A DNA stretch of 64,000 bases from Nocardioides litoris. GTDB lineage: Bacteria; Actinomycetota; Actinomycetes; Propionibacteriales; Nocardioidaceae. This document shows positions 8,878-16,482 of this stretch, piece by piece. Each line of letters begins with the position of its first letter. Position 1 is the stretch's first letter. Under the pieces are notes generated by a model. The model ran no database searches and was not told where the DNA came from. It saw only the letters and a program-made list of their open reading frames with translations. Location: NCBI RefSeq assembly GCF_006346315.1, contig NZ_VDMR01000001.1:1488001-1552000 (forward strand). Reading direction: 5' to 3'. A program made the position numbers and the translations under genes.

Positions 8878-9623
8878 GCCAGCCGCCCCGCCGGCCGACC
8901 CGGCCGGCCCGGCCCACCCGCACGCCCACCTCCCGCCCCCGCCGGGTCGCGGGCCAGGGGCGCGTCGAGCCCGAGACGGACGCCCCACCCACGGCGGCCG
9001 AGGAAGCGCCATCCACGGTGGTCGAGGAAGGCGCGCCAGCGCCTGTCTCGAGACCACGTGACTCGAGCGACGAGACCCCACCCGACCCGCCCGACCGCCG
9101 TACGCCGAGCCGACGGCCGCTCGTCGTGCTGGCCGTGGTGGCCGTGCTGCTGCTCGCGCTGGGCGTGGCGGAGGTCGCCTACCTCGCCTCGGGCCCCGAC
9201 GTACCGGAAGCCGTGGCGCCGACGGCGGAGCGGCCGGTGCAGGCCTCCGAGCTCACCGTGCGCTCGGTCGTCGACCAGGCGGCCAAGGCCGCCGACTCGA
9301 TCATCTCGGCCACCGCCGACGGCTACGACGCCGAGGTCGACGCGGCCGCGGCACTGATGACCGAGCCGTTCGCCGCGACGTTCCGCGAGACCAAGGAGCA
9401 GGTGCAGGCGGAGTTCGTGGCGCAGGGGACCACCGTGGTGGCCGAGGTGTCCTACCAGGGCGTGGTGCGTGCGACGCCGACCGAGGTCACCGCGCTGCTC
9501 TTCCTCACCCAGACCACCCAGAAGGGCAACCCGCCCCAGGTCACGCCGGTGCAGTACCGGGTCACGGTGACCATGGTCGACACCCCGGACGGATGGCTGG
9601 TCAGCGACCTGCAGGCGCTGTAG
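8874..9623 (+). CDS. Mce-associated membrane protein (second), with repeat-derived insert
   Basis: A 249-residue protein with a cytoplasmic Pro/Arg/Thr-rich tail (residues 1-80), one transmembrane helix (about 82-104) and an extracellular NTF2-like domain. It is equivalent by position to Rv3492c. Residues about 47-63 are encoded by a copy of the palindromic repeat that is otherwise intergenic in this window (9014-9060). The repeat is in frame and falls in the disordered tail, so the protein has apparently absorbed it. The ATG overlaps the previous stop (ATGA). It is the last gene of the mce4 operon. Confidence 0.85.
   Translation: MSQPPRRPTRPARPTRTPTSRPRRVAGQGRVEPETDAPPTAAEEAPSTVVEEGAPAPVSRPRDSSDETPPDPPDRRTPSRRPLVVLAVVAVLLLALGVAEVAYLASGPDVPEAVAPTAERPVQASELTVRSVVDQAAKAADSIISATADGYDAEVDAAAALMTEPFAATFRETKEQVQAEFVAQGTTVVAEVSYQGVVRATPTEVTALLFLTQTTQKGNPPQVTPVQYRVTVTMVDTPDGWLVSDLQAL
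9014..9060 (+). repeat. Palindromic dispersed repeat, family 1 (copy inside a CDS)
   Basis: The ends CACGGTGGTCGAGGA and CTCGAGACCACGTG form an imperfect inverted repeat. The same ends occur at 20923-20964, 24393-24433, 24444-24485 and 32970-33013, where they lie between genes. Here the element is translated as part of the second Mce-associated protein. Confidence 0.8.
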
Positions 9624-9633
9624 GCTCCCGCCG

Positions 9634-9653
9634 AACTAGAACACGTTCCAGTT
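9634..9653. promoter_or_regulatory. KstR operator
   Basis: AACTAGAACACGTTCCAGTT is a near-perfect palindrome and fits the published KstR consensus TnnAACnnGTTnnA exactly (T at 9637, A at 9650). It lies 39 bp before the ferredoxin reductase start and 10 bp after the mce4 operon stop. It therefore probably starts a second KstR-controlled transcript (FNR, FdxD, two SDRs). The right arm doubles as a plausible -10 region. Confidence 0.88.
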
Positions 9654-9691
9654 TGCTGGTGCTGGGGCGGGACCGACGGGAGGATCACCGC

Positions 9692-10663
9692 GTGACCACC
9701 GTCGACGTCGACCTCCTCGTCATCGGCGCAGGGCCCACGGGCCTCTACGCCACCTACTACGCGGGCTTCCGCGGCCACCGGATCGCGGTGGTGGACTCGC
9801 TGCCCGAGCTGGGCGGCCAGGTCACCGCGATGTACCCCGAGAAGCAGATCTTCGACGTGGCGGGGTTCCCGTCGGTCAAGGGCCGCGAGCTCGTGGAGGG
9901 CCTGGTCGAGCAGGCCGGCACCGCCAAGCCGGAGTACCTCCTCGACCGCACCGCCACCACCCTCGAGCACCACGACGACGGCGTCGTGGTCGGGCTCGAC
10001 GACGGCACCGAGGTCCGCGCCGGCGCGGTCCTCATCACCGCCGGCATCGGCAAGTTCAGCCCGCGGCCCCTGCCGGCCGGCGAGGGCTGGCTCGGGCGCG
10101 GCCTGGAGTTCTTCGTGCCCAGCTTCGCGCCGTACGCCGGCAAGGACGTCGTCATCGTCGGCGGCGGCGACAGCGCGTTCGACTGGGCGCTGCACCTCGA
10201 GCCCGTCGCCCGGTCGGTCACCCTCGTGCACCGCCGCGACGCGTTCCGGGCCCACGAGCGCACGATCGAGCAGGTGCGGGCGACCCCGACCGAGATCATC
10301 ACCCGCGCCCAGGTCACCGCGCTGCGCGGAGAGCCGACGGTCGCCGAGGTCGACATCGAGGTCGACGGCGAGACCGTCACCCGGCCCTGCCAGGCCGTGG
10401 TCGCCGCCTTGGGGTTCGTCGCCGACCTCGGCCCGATGCAGCAGTGGGGCCTGGAGGTCCACAAGCGGCACATCTGCGTCAGCCCCGCGATGCAGACCAA
10501 CCTGCCGCGCGTCTTCGCCGCCGGCGACATCACCGAGTACGACGGCAAGGTCCGGCTGATCGCCGTGGGCTTCGGCGAGGCCGCGACCGCGGTCAACAAC
10601 GCCACCGTCGTCATCAACCCCGACGCCAAGGTCTTCCCGGGCCACTCCTCCGAGGGCTCCTAG
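9692..10663 (+). CDS. Ferredoxin--NADP(+) reductase, type 2 (TrxR-like fold)
   Basis: This 323-residue flavoprotein has an FAD-binding GAGPTG near residue 12, a second dinucleotide site VIVGGGDSA near 152 and the C-terminal AAGDI/GEAATAVNN segment. It looks like thioredoxin reductase but lacks the redox CxxC, which marks the YumC-type ferredoxin/flavodoxin reductases. The ferredoxin gene 43 bp downstream is the obvious partner. I infer that the pair feeds electrons from NAD(P)H to steroid oxygenases such as CYP125, encoded elsewhere. The GTG at 9692 is preceded by GGGAGG. A KstR box sits just upstream. Confidence 0.85.
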   Translation: MTTVDVDLLVIGAGPTGLYATYYAGFRGHRIAVVDSLPELGGQVTAMYPEKQIFDVAGFPSVKGRELVEGLVEQAGTAKPEYLLDRTATTLEHHDDGVVVGLDDGTEVRAGAVLITAGIGKFSPRPLPAGEGWLGRGLEFFVPSFAPYAGKDVVIVGGGDSAFDWALHLEPVARSVTLVHRRDAFRAHERTIEQVRATPTEIITRAQVTALRGEPTVAEVDIEVDGETVTRPCQAVVAALGFVADLGPMQQWGLEVHKRHICVSPAMQTNLPRVFAAGDITEYDGKVRLIAVGFGEAATAVNNATVVINPDAKVFPGHSSEGS

Positions 10664-10706
10664 CCCGCACCACCCGCCGTCACCAGGTCAGAAGGGACCG
10701 ACGTAC

Positions 10707-10901
10707 ATGAGGATCAAGGTCGACTTCGACCTCTGCGAGTCCAACGCCTTGTGCGAGGCGATGGCGCCCGACGTCTTCGAGCTCGACGACGACGACTACC
10801 TCCAGCTCAAGCAGGAGGAGACGACGCCCGAGGACGTCGCGGACGTCGAGCGCGCCGTGGCCGCCTGCCCGCGGGCCGCGATCACCCTCGAGGGGGCCTG
10901 A
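10707..10901 (+). CDS. fdxD: 3Fe-4S-type ferredoxin (FdxD-like)
   Basis: A 64-residue acidic ferredoxin with cysteines at 10, 16 and 54 (CESNALC and CPRA). This three-Cys arrangement is typical of actinobacterial [3Fe-4S] ferredoxins that serve cytochromes P450. In M. tuberculosis fdxD (Rv3503c) sits between the mce4 operon and fadE26 and belongs to the KstR regulon, so the position next to mce4 supports orthology. An AGAAGGGA-type ribosome site precedes the ATG. It is probably the redox partner of the reductase just upstream. Confidence 0.85.
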   Translation: MRIKVDFDLCESNALCEAMAPDVFELDDDDYLQLKQEETTPEDVADVERAVAACPRAAITLEGA

Positions 10902-10902
10902 G

Positions 10903-11814
10903 GTGGCCGGCGCCTCGTCCGAGACCTCGCTGGACGGCCGGGTCGCGATCGTCACCGGTGCGGGCGCCGGGCTCGGCCGGGCCGAGGCCGTCGCGCTCGC
11001 GAGGGCCGGGGCCCGGGTCGTGCTCAACGACCTGCCCGGCGCGGCTGACGACGCTGCGGCCGAGGTCCGCGACCTGGGCGCGGAGGTCGCGGTCGTCGAG
11101 GGCGACGTGTCCGACTCCTCGGTCGCCGAGGCGATGGTGAAGGCCGCCGTCGACGGGTTCGGGTCGCTCGAGGTCGTCGTCAACAACGCCGGCATGACCC
11201 GCGACCGGATGCTGTTCAACATGAGCGACGAGGAGTGGGACGACGTCGTCCGGGTCCACCTGCGCGGCCACTTCCTGCTCTCGCGCAACGCGGCGTCCTA
11301 CTGGCGTGGCCGGTCGAAGGAGACCGGTGCCCCGGTCTACGCCCGGGTGGTCAACACCGCCTCCGAGGCCTTCCTCGGCGGCTCGCCCGGCCAGGCCAAC
11401 TACGCCGCGGCCAAGGCCGGCATCACCGCGCTGACCCTCTCGACCGCCCGCGGCCTCGAGCGGGTCGGGGTGCGCGCCAACGCCATCTGCCCGCGCGCCC
11501 GCACCGCGATGACCGCCCAGGTCTTCGGCGAGGACACCTCCGGCGAGGCCGTCGACCCCTACTCGCCCGAGCACGTCGCGCCCCTCGTCGCCTGGCTGGC
11601 CTCCCCGGCCGCCGAGTCCGTCACGGGCCAGGTGCTCGTGGTGTACGGCGGCATGGTCGCGGTCGTCGCCGCCCCGGTGGTCGAGCAGCGCTTCGACATG
11701 ACCGGCGACCGCTGGACCGCCGACGACCTGACCGCCCAGCTGGGCGGGTTCTTCGCCGACCGCGACCCGTCCGTGGGCTTCGCGGCCGACTCGATCATGA
11801 AGCTGGAGGTGTGA
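10903..11814 (+). CDS. SDR dehydrogenase, Hsd4A-like
   Basis: A 303-residue short-chain dehydrogenase with the nucleotide motif TGAGAGLGR (about residue 20), NNAG (about 98) and YAAAK as the catalytic Tyr/Lys. The extra C-terminal segment (about 265-303, ending SIMKLEV) resembles Rv3502c/Hsd4A, the beta-oxidation 17-beta-hydroxysteroid/3-hydroxyacyl-CoA dehydrogenase encoded beside fdxD and mce4 in mycobacteria. The GTG start is one base past the fdxD stop, so the genes are cotranscribed. Substrate assignment is by synteny. Confidence 0.75.
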   Translation: MAGASSETSLDGRVAIVTGAGAGLGRAEAVALARAGARVVLNDLPGAADDAAAEVRDLGAEVAVVEGDVSDSSVAEAMVKAAVDGFGSLEVVVNNAGMTRDRMLFNMSDEEWDDVVRVHLRGHFLLSRNAASYWRGRSKETGAPVYARVVNTASEAFLGGSPGQANYAAAKAGITALTLSTARGLERVGVRANAICPRARTAMTAQVFGEDTSGEAVDPYSPEHVAPLVAWLASPAAESVTGQVLVVYGGMVAVVAAPVVEQRFDMTGDRWTADDLTAQLGGFFADRDPSVGFAADSIMKLEV

Positions 11815-11816
11815 CG

Positions 11817-12575
11817 ATGACCGGTCGTCTGGACGGCAAGGTGGCCGTGGTCACCGGCGGTGCGATGGGCCAGGGCGCCGGCATCAGCCGCGCGTTCGTG
11901 GCCGAGGGCGCCCGGGTCGTGGTGGCCGACGTGGCCGTCGACGAGGGGGCGACGCTGGCGGCCGAGCTCGGCGACGCCGCGATCTTCTGCCGCCACGACG
12001 TGGGGGACCCCGCCTCGTGGGAGGCGCTCCTCGCCGCCACCCACGACGCCTTCGGCCCGGTCTCCACGCTGGCCAACAACGCCGGCATCCTGCGCTTCGG
12101 CTCGGTGGAGAAGATGCCGGTCGACGAGGTCGAGCTGCTCTTCCGGGTCAACCAGCTCGGCTGCTTCCTCGGCATGCAGGCCGTCGTGCCCGACATGCGC
12201 TCCATCGGCGGCGGCTCGATCATCAACGCCTCCTCCACCGAGGGCCTCGGCGGCATGGCCGGCACGGTCGCCTACGGGGCCACCAAGTTCGCGGTGCGCG
12301 GCATGACCAAGGGCGCCTCCCACGAGCTCGGCCGCCACAACATCCGGGTCAACTCCGTGCACCCCGGCATGATCGACACCCCGATGACCCGGGTCCACGG
12401 CGGCGACGCGGCCATGGAGTACGGCGCCTCCAAGGTCCCGCTGCGCCGCGTCGGCCACCCCGAGGACGTCGCCCCGCTCTACGTCTTCCTGGCCGCCGAC
12501 GAGTCGTCGTACATCACGGGCGCGGAGATCGCGATCGACGGCGGCGTGACGGCCACCCACGGCTTCGGCGGCTGA
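11817..12575 (+). CDS. SDR oxidoreductase, 3-alpha/20-beta-hydroxysteroid dehydrogenase-like
   Basis: A classical 252-residue SDR: TGGAMGQG near residue 13, NNAG near 88, the catalytic Ser in NASS and YGATK near 152. It resembles the FabG3/20-beta-hydroxysteroid dehydrogenase group common in steroid-degrading actinobacteria. It follows the previous SDR by 2 bp in the presumed KstR-controlled operon. Whether it acts on a steroid ring, a side-chain hydroxyacyl-CoA or an ordinary fatty acyl substrate cannot be read from the sequence. Confidence 0.75.
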   Translation: MTGRLDGKVAVVTGGAMGQGAGISRAFVAEGARVVVADVAVDEGATLAAELGDAAIFCRHDVGDPASWEALLAATHDAFGPVSTLANNAGILRFGSVEKMPVDEVELLFRVNQLGCFLGMQAVVPDMRSIGGGSIINASSTEGLGGMAGTVAYGATKFAVRGMTKGASHELGRHNIRVNSVHPGMIDTPMTRVHGGDAAMEYGASKVPLRRVGHPEDVAPLYVFLAADESSYITGAEIAIDGGVTATHGFGG

Positions 12576-12598
12576 GGGCCCGGTCTAGGTTCGCCCCC

Positions 12599-13096
12599 AT
12601 GGCCAACCAGCGCGCCCAGGTCGTCATGAGCGACGACGAGGTCGAGGAGTTCCTGCACCAGCAGCGGTCGGCGACCATCGCCACCCTCGGACCGCAGGGC
12701 CGTCCCCACCTCGTCGCCATGTGGTACGCCGTCCACGACGGCGCGGTGTGGATCGAGACCAAGGCCAAGTCGCAGAAGGTCGTCAACCTCCGCCGCGACC
12801 CCACCATGTCCTTCCTCGTCGAGACGGGCCACACGTACGACCAGTTGCGCGGCGTCTCCCTCGAGGGCACCGCCACGATCATCGAGGACGAGTCGGTCGT
12901 CTGGGACGTGTGCGTCAACGTCTTCGAGCGCTACAACGCGCCGTACACCGAGGAGCTGCGGCCCTTCGTCGAGGTGATGGCCAAGAACCGCGTCGTCGTC
13001 CGCCTCGACCCCGTCCGCACCCGCTCCTGGGACCACCGCAAGCTCGGCCTGCCCGTCATGGAGCTCGGTGGCTCGACCGCGGAGTTCCTCGACTGA
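12599..13096 (+). CDS. PPOX-class probable F420-dependent enzyme
   Basis: A 165-residue split-barrel protein of the pyridoxamine-phosphate-oxidase-like superfamily. It has the ATLGPQGRPHLVAMW strand pair (about residues 28-42) and a KSQKVVNLRRDP helix (about 60-71) typical of the F420-binding PPOX group. Members reduce varied substrates with F420H2 or bind flavin or heme. It begins 23 bp after the SDR and could be the last gene of that operon. Nothing links it directly to steroids. Confidence 0.75.
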   Translation: MANQRAQVVMSDDEVEEFLHQQRSATIATLGPQGRPHLVAMWYAVHDGAVWIETKAKSQKVVNLRRDPTMSFLVETGHTYDQLRGVSLEGTATIIEDESVVWDVCVNVFERYNAPYTEELRPFVEVMAKNRVVVRLDPVRTRSWDHRKLGLPVMELGGSTAEFLD

Positions 13097-13104
13097 CCGT
13101 CATC

Positions 13105-13236
13105 CTTGGTTGGTGCGGGTGGCCGCGCGCGTGGCAGGTCGCGTCTCGGCGTCAAGGACGCTCGCTGCGCTCGCGCCGGCTCCGCCGGCCGCCTGCGGCG
13201 GTCCTTGACCCCGAGCCTCGCGCGACCCGCCGACCT
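13105..13236 (+). repeat. Dispersed inverted-repeat element, family 2, copy A
   Basis: The element runs from a TTGGTGCGGGTGGCCGCGCGCG edge to GAGCCTCGCGCGAC. Its core is framed by GTCAAGGAC (13151-13159) and GTCCTTGAC (13201-13209). The same features occur on the other strand at 13455-13580, and an edge remnant lies at 28449-28490. It has no open reading frame of its own. Confidence 0.7.
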
Positions 13237-13329
13237 GCGCGCTGTCGGCGCGGCCTCGTGTCCCGTGCCCGGCGCGCCGCCGCTGGCGCGGCCACCCGCC
13301 CCACAGGTCACACGTGGCGCACCGTCACC

Positions 13330-13379
13330 ACTCCTGGTGCGGAACTCCCACTTGTGGTCAGTAGTTCCCCGTCAGGAGT
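13330..13379. terminator. Hairpin, possible transcription terminator
   Basis: ACTCCTG (13330-13336) pairs with CAGGAGT (13373-13379), and GGAACT (13341-13346) with AGTTCC (13363-13368), giving an interrupted stem around a CCACTTGTGG centre. No U-run follows. It sits between the convergent PPOX and kstR genes. The centre resembles the one in the hairpin at 46802-46836. Confidence 0.4.
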
Positions 13380-13454
13380 GGGAGATCGGCGTCAGGAGTC
13401 ATCGGGGGCGGCCGCGCCAGCGGCGGCGCGGGCGGAGCCCGTGCCGTTGAGCGC

Positions 13455-13580
13455 GCCGTCAGTCGATCGGGCGAGGCTCCGGGTCAAGGACCGCGAAGCG
13501 GCCGGCGGAGCCGGCGCCGCAGGCGTCCTTGACGCGGAGACCCGATCGACTATGCGCGCGGCCGTCCACACCAACCCCGC
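13455..13580 (-). repeat. Dispersed inverted-repeat element, family 2, copy B
   Basis: On the minus strand the element reads from GTTGGTGTGGACGGCCGCG through GTCGATCGGG and GTCAAGGAC to GTCCTTGAC and GAGCCTCGCC. GTCGATCGGG (13462-13471) and CCCGATCGAC (13541-13550) form its outer inverted repeat, and the GTCAAGGAC pair (13483-13491 and 13525-13533) the inner one. Copy A lies 220 bp away in the opposite orientation. Together with the hairpin these elements fill the 493-bp gap 13097-13589. Confidence 0.7.
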
Positions 13581-13589
13581 GGGACAGTC

Positions 13590-14258
13590 CTAGTCGCGCA
13601 GCAGCAGCCGGACGGCGGTCTCGAGGTGAGCGCCGGTCTGGGCGGCGGTGCTGCGGCCGGTGACCCAGGCGACGAGGGCCGAGAGCCACACGTCGCCGAT
13701 GACGCGGGCGATGGCGACGTCCTCGTCGGTGAGGTCGGTCAGGTCGGCGGGGTCGGCGTCGCCGGGGGAGCCCTCGGGGCGCATGGCCCGGGTGAGCATC
13801 GAGGTGAGCAGCATCCCGACCGTGTGGATCTCCTGGGCGACCGAGGCGTCGGCGAACATGAACGCGCGGGTCAGCGCCTCGGTGAGCTTGGGGTCGCCCT
13901 GGAGGCCGCGGGTGGTGCCCTTCATGACCCAGATGACCCGCTCGGCGGCGGTCTCCCCGGGGATCTCGACCTCGCGGAACGCCGCCTCGCTGCGCTCGAA
14001 CTCCCGCGCGAGCGCGGAGACCAGCAGGTGGATCTTGGAGGGGAAGTAGCGGTAGAGGGTGCCGAGGGCGACCTCGGCCTCCTCGGCCACGGCGCGCATC
14101 TGGACGGCCTCGAACCCGCCCTCGCGGGCCAGGGCGTACGTCGCGTCGAGGATGCGCTGGCGGCGCTCGCGCTGCGCGGCGGAGCCGAGCTCGTCGGCGG
14201 TGAGGGAGTTGGCGGTGCTCACGGGGACCCCCAAGGTCGGGTCGTGGCCCTGCACCAT
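13590..14258 (-). CDS. kstR: KstR, TetR-family repressor of cholesterol catabolism
   Basis: The N-terminal TetR helix-turn-helix region (ELGSAAQRERRQRILDAT, then VQMRAVAEEAEVALGTLYRYF and PSKIHLLVSAL) is nearly identical to mycobacterial KstR. The ligand domain also matches KstR, with RAFMFADASVA and RVIGDVWLSAL. KstR represses uptake and degradation genes and is released by 3-oxocholestenoyl-CoA-type ligands. I chose the ATG at 14258 (222 residues) because GAGGT lies 7 bases before it. GTG starts at 14222 (closer to the mycobacterial length) and 14327 are possible. A KstR box lies upstream at 14351, over a TATACT -10 on this strand, so it is probably autoregulated. Confidence 0.93.
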   Translation of the reverse strand: MVQGHDPTLGVPVSTANSLTADELGSAAQRERRQRILDATYALAREGGFEAVQMRAVAEEAEVALGTLYRYFPSKIHLLVSALAREFERSEAAFREVEIPGETAAERVIWVMKGTTRGLQGDPKLTEALTRAFMFADASVAQEIHTVGMLLTSMLTRAMRPEGSPGDADPADLTDLTDEDVAIARVIGDVWLSALVAWVTGRSTAAQTGAHLETAVRLLLRD

Positions 14259-14350
14259 CCCGCGCACCTCGGCGTACGGGGGAGTGCGCCGGGGACGGCT
14301 GCTGCTCGATGTCTGGTACTGCGTCACTAGGCTAGGGCCCAGTGGGCCAG

Positions 14351-14370
14351 TATAGGAACACGTTCTAGTC
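14351..14370. promoter_or_regulatory. KstR operator between kstR and the glycosyltransferase operon
   Basis: TATAGGAACACGTTCTAGTC keeps the AACACGTT core and the right arm of the KstR palindrome. The left arm is degenerate (A instead of T at the outer consensus position). It overlaps a TATACT hexamer on the minus strand, suiting kstR autoregulation. It also lies 43 bp before the glycosyltransferase start, so it may control both directions. Confidence 0.82.
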
Positions 14371-14413
14371 GCGCGACCGCGGGTCGCCCAGCACCGGAGG
14401 GTCGAGCCGCCCC

Positions 14414-15718
14414 ATGCGCATCGCCATGCTGTCCTACCGCAGCAAGCCCCACTGTGGGGGCCAGGGTGTCTACCTGCGCCACCTCAGCCGTGAGCTGACC
14501 GCCCTCGGTCACGAGGTCGAGGTCTTCTCCGGCCAGCCCTACCCGGAGCTCGACGAGGGGGTGGCGCTGAGCAAGGTGCCGAGCCTCGACCTCTACCGCG
14601 AGCCCGACCCGTTCCGCGTGCCCAGGCTGCGGGAGTTCCGCGACCTGGTCGACGTGCAGGAGTTCCTCATCATGTGCCTGGCCGGGTTCCCCGAGCCGCG
14701 CACCTTCGCCCGGCGCATCAGCCGGATCATGGCGGACCGGGCCGGCGAGTTCGACATCGCCCACGACAACCAGGTGCTCGGGCACGGCATGCTCGACCTC
14801 GAGGGCCATGGCCTGCCGCTCATCACGACCGTGCACCACCCGATCACCTACGACCGCCGCATCGACCTGGCCCAGACCCGCCACCCGTGGCGCAAGGTCA
14901 CGCTGCGCCGCTGGTACGGCTTCCTGCGCATGCAGGGCCACGTCGCGCGCCGCGCCCGCTGGATCCTCACGCCGTCGGAGACCTCCAAGCGCGACATCGC
15001 CCGCGACTTCGGCGTCGACCCGGCCAAGATGCAGGTCATCCTGCTCGGGGTCGACGACATGTTCGTGCCGCCGCCGGTCGACAAGCCGCGCGTGCCCGGC
15101 CGCATCATGGCCATGGCCAGTGCCGACGCCCCGATGAAGGGCATCGCGACCCTGCTCGAGGCCTTCGCCAAGCTGCGCACCGAGCGGGACGTCGAGCTCG
15201 TGCTCGTCAGCAAGCCCCAGCCCGGCGGCCGGACCGAGAAGCTCATCGAGAAGCTCGGCATCGGCGCCCACGTGCGCTTCGTCTCCGGCCTCACCGACCC
15301 CGAGCTGGTCGAGCTGATGGGCTCGGCCGAGGTCGCCTGCGTGCCGTCGCTGTACGAGGGCTTCTCGCTGCCCACGGCCGAGATGATGGCCTGCGCGACC
15401 CCGCTCGTGGTCTCGCGCGCCGGCGCCATCCCCGAGGTCGTCGGCACCGACGGCGAGTGCGCCGACCTGGTGACCCCCGGCGACGTCGAGGAGCTCAAGA
15501 CCGCCGTCGCCGCGCTGCTCGACGACCCCGAGCGCCGGGCCCGCATGGGCGCCGCCGGCCGCCGCCGCGTCGAGGAGTCCTTCAGCTGGCGCGCCGTCGC
15601 CGCCACCGTGGCCGAGGCCTACCAGCACGTCATCGACGAGCACCACCGCGAGCACGGCACGACCCCGCGCCGTACGACGACCCCCACGACCCCCACGACC
15701 CCGAGCCAGGAGGGCTGA
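14414..15718 (+). CDS. GT4-family glycosyltransferase
   Basis: A 434-residue GT-B glycosyltransferase. The N-terminus MRIAMLSYRSKPHCGGQGVYL carries the acceptor-side glycine loop. The C-terminal donor domain has SLYEGFSLPTAEMMACATPLV with the nucleotide-sugar-binding E..E motif near residues 310-325. There is no signal peptide, so it is cytosolic. It begins an apparent operon with the methyltransferase (5 bp gap) and the prenyltransferase-fold protein, and a KstR box lies upstream. Sugar donor and acceptor are unknown. The KstR link suggests a lipid or steroid-related acceptor, but that is inference. Confidence 0.8.
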   Translation: MRIAMLSYRSKPHCGGQGVYLRHLSRELTALGHEVEVFSGQPYPELDEGVALSKVPSLDLYREPDPFRVPRLREFRDLVDVQEFLIMCLAGFPEPRTFARRISRIMADRAGEFDIAHDNQVLGHGMLDLEGHGLPLITTVHHPITYDRRIDLAQTRHPWRKVTLRRWYGFLRMQGHVARRARWILTPSETSKRDIARDFGVDPAKMQVILLGVDDMFVPPPVDKPRVPGRIMAMASADAPMKGIATLLEAFAKLRTERDVELVLVSKPQPGGRTEKLIEKLGIGAHVRFVSGLTDPELVELMGSAEVACVPSLYEGFSLPTAEMMACATPLVVSRAGAIPEVVGTDGECADLVTPGDVEELKTAVAALLDDPERRARMGAAGRRRVEESFSWRAVAATVAEAYQHVIDEHHREHGTTPRRTTTPTTPTTPSQEG

Positions 15719-15723
15719 CCGCC

Positions 15724-16482
15724 ATGCTGACCGTCGACTTCGACCGGCTGGGCCTGCGGCCCGGCGACCGCGTGCTCGACATGGGCTGCGGCGCCGGACG
15801 CCACGCGTTCGAGATGTACCGCCGCGGCGCCGACGTCGTCGCCTTCGACATGGATGCCGACGAGCTGGCCGGCGTGCTCGAGCTGTTCGGTGCGATGAAG
15901 GAGGCCGGCGAGGTGCCGGCCGGCGCCGAGGCCGACATCAAGCAGGGCGACGCGCTGTCGCTGCCGTTCGCCGACGGCGAGTTCGACCGCGTCGTGGCCG
16001 CCGAGGTGCTCGAGCACATCCACGCCGACGTCGACGCCATCAAGGAGCTCGTCCGGGTGCTGCGCCCCGGCGGCACCCTCGCCGTCTCCGTGCCCCGCTG
16101 GCTGCCCGAGGTCGTCAACTGGAAGCTCTCCGACGACTACCACCACGCCGAGGGCGGCCACATCCGCATCTACACCGACCACGAGCTGGTCGACAAGGTG
16201 ACCAAGGCCGGCCGCCCCAACGACGGCACGCCGGGCGACGCCATGGTGTTCGAGGGCAAGAGCTACGCGCACGGGCTGCACACGCCGTACTGGTGGATCA
16301 AGTGCGCGGTGGGCGTGACCAACGACGACCACCCCGCCGCGAAGGCCTACCACCGGCTCCTGGTCTGGGAGATCATGAAGCAGCCGCGGGCGCTGCGGCT
16401 GGCCGGCCGCGTGCTCGACCCGCTCATCGGCAAGTCGATGGTGCTCTACTTCCGCAAGCCCGAGACCGGTGCCGATGCCTGA
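15724..16482 (+). CDS. Class I SAM-dependent methyltransferase
   Basis: A 252-residue Rossmann methyltransferase of the Methyltransf_11/UbiE type: motif I VLDMGCGAGRHAF (about residue 18), the acidic DMD loop at about 40, GDALSLPFADGEFDRV (about 78) and a post-motif LRPGGTLAVSVPRW. It ends with a 70-residue C-terminal extension. It lies 5 bp after the glycosyltransferase and overlaps the next gene, so the three act together. The methyl acceptor is unknown. Confidence 0.8.
   Translation: MLTVDFDRLGLRPGDRVLDMGCGAGRHAFEMYRRGADVVAFDMDADELAGVLELFGAMKEAGEVPAGAEADIKQGDALSLPFADGEFDRVVAAEVLEHIHADVDAIKELVRVLRPGGTLAVSVPRWLPEVVNWKLSDDYHHAEGGHIRIYTDHELVDKVTKAGRPNDGTPGDAMVFEGKSYAHGLHTPYWWIKCAVGVTNDDHPAAKAYHRLLVWEIMKQPRALRLAGRVLDPLIGKSMVLYFRKPETGADA

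Noticed and set aside
13152..13533. A small transposable element with terminal inverted repeats and a transposase
   Set aside because: The two copies are inverted relative to each other, but no transposase frame lies between them. I kept them as dispersed repeats.
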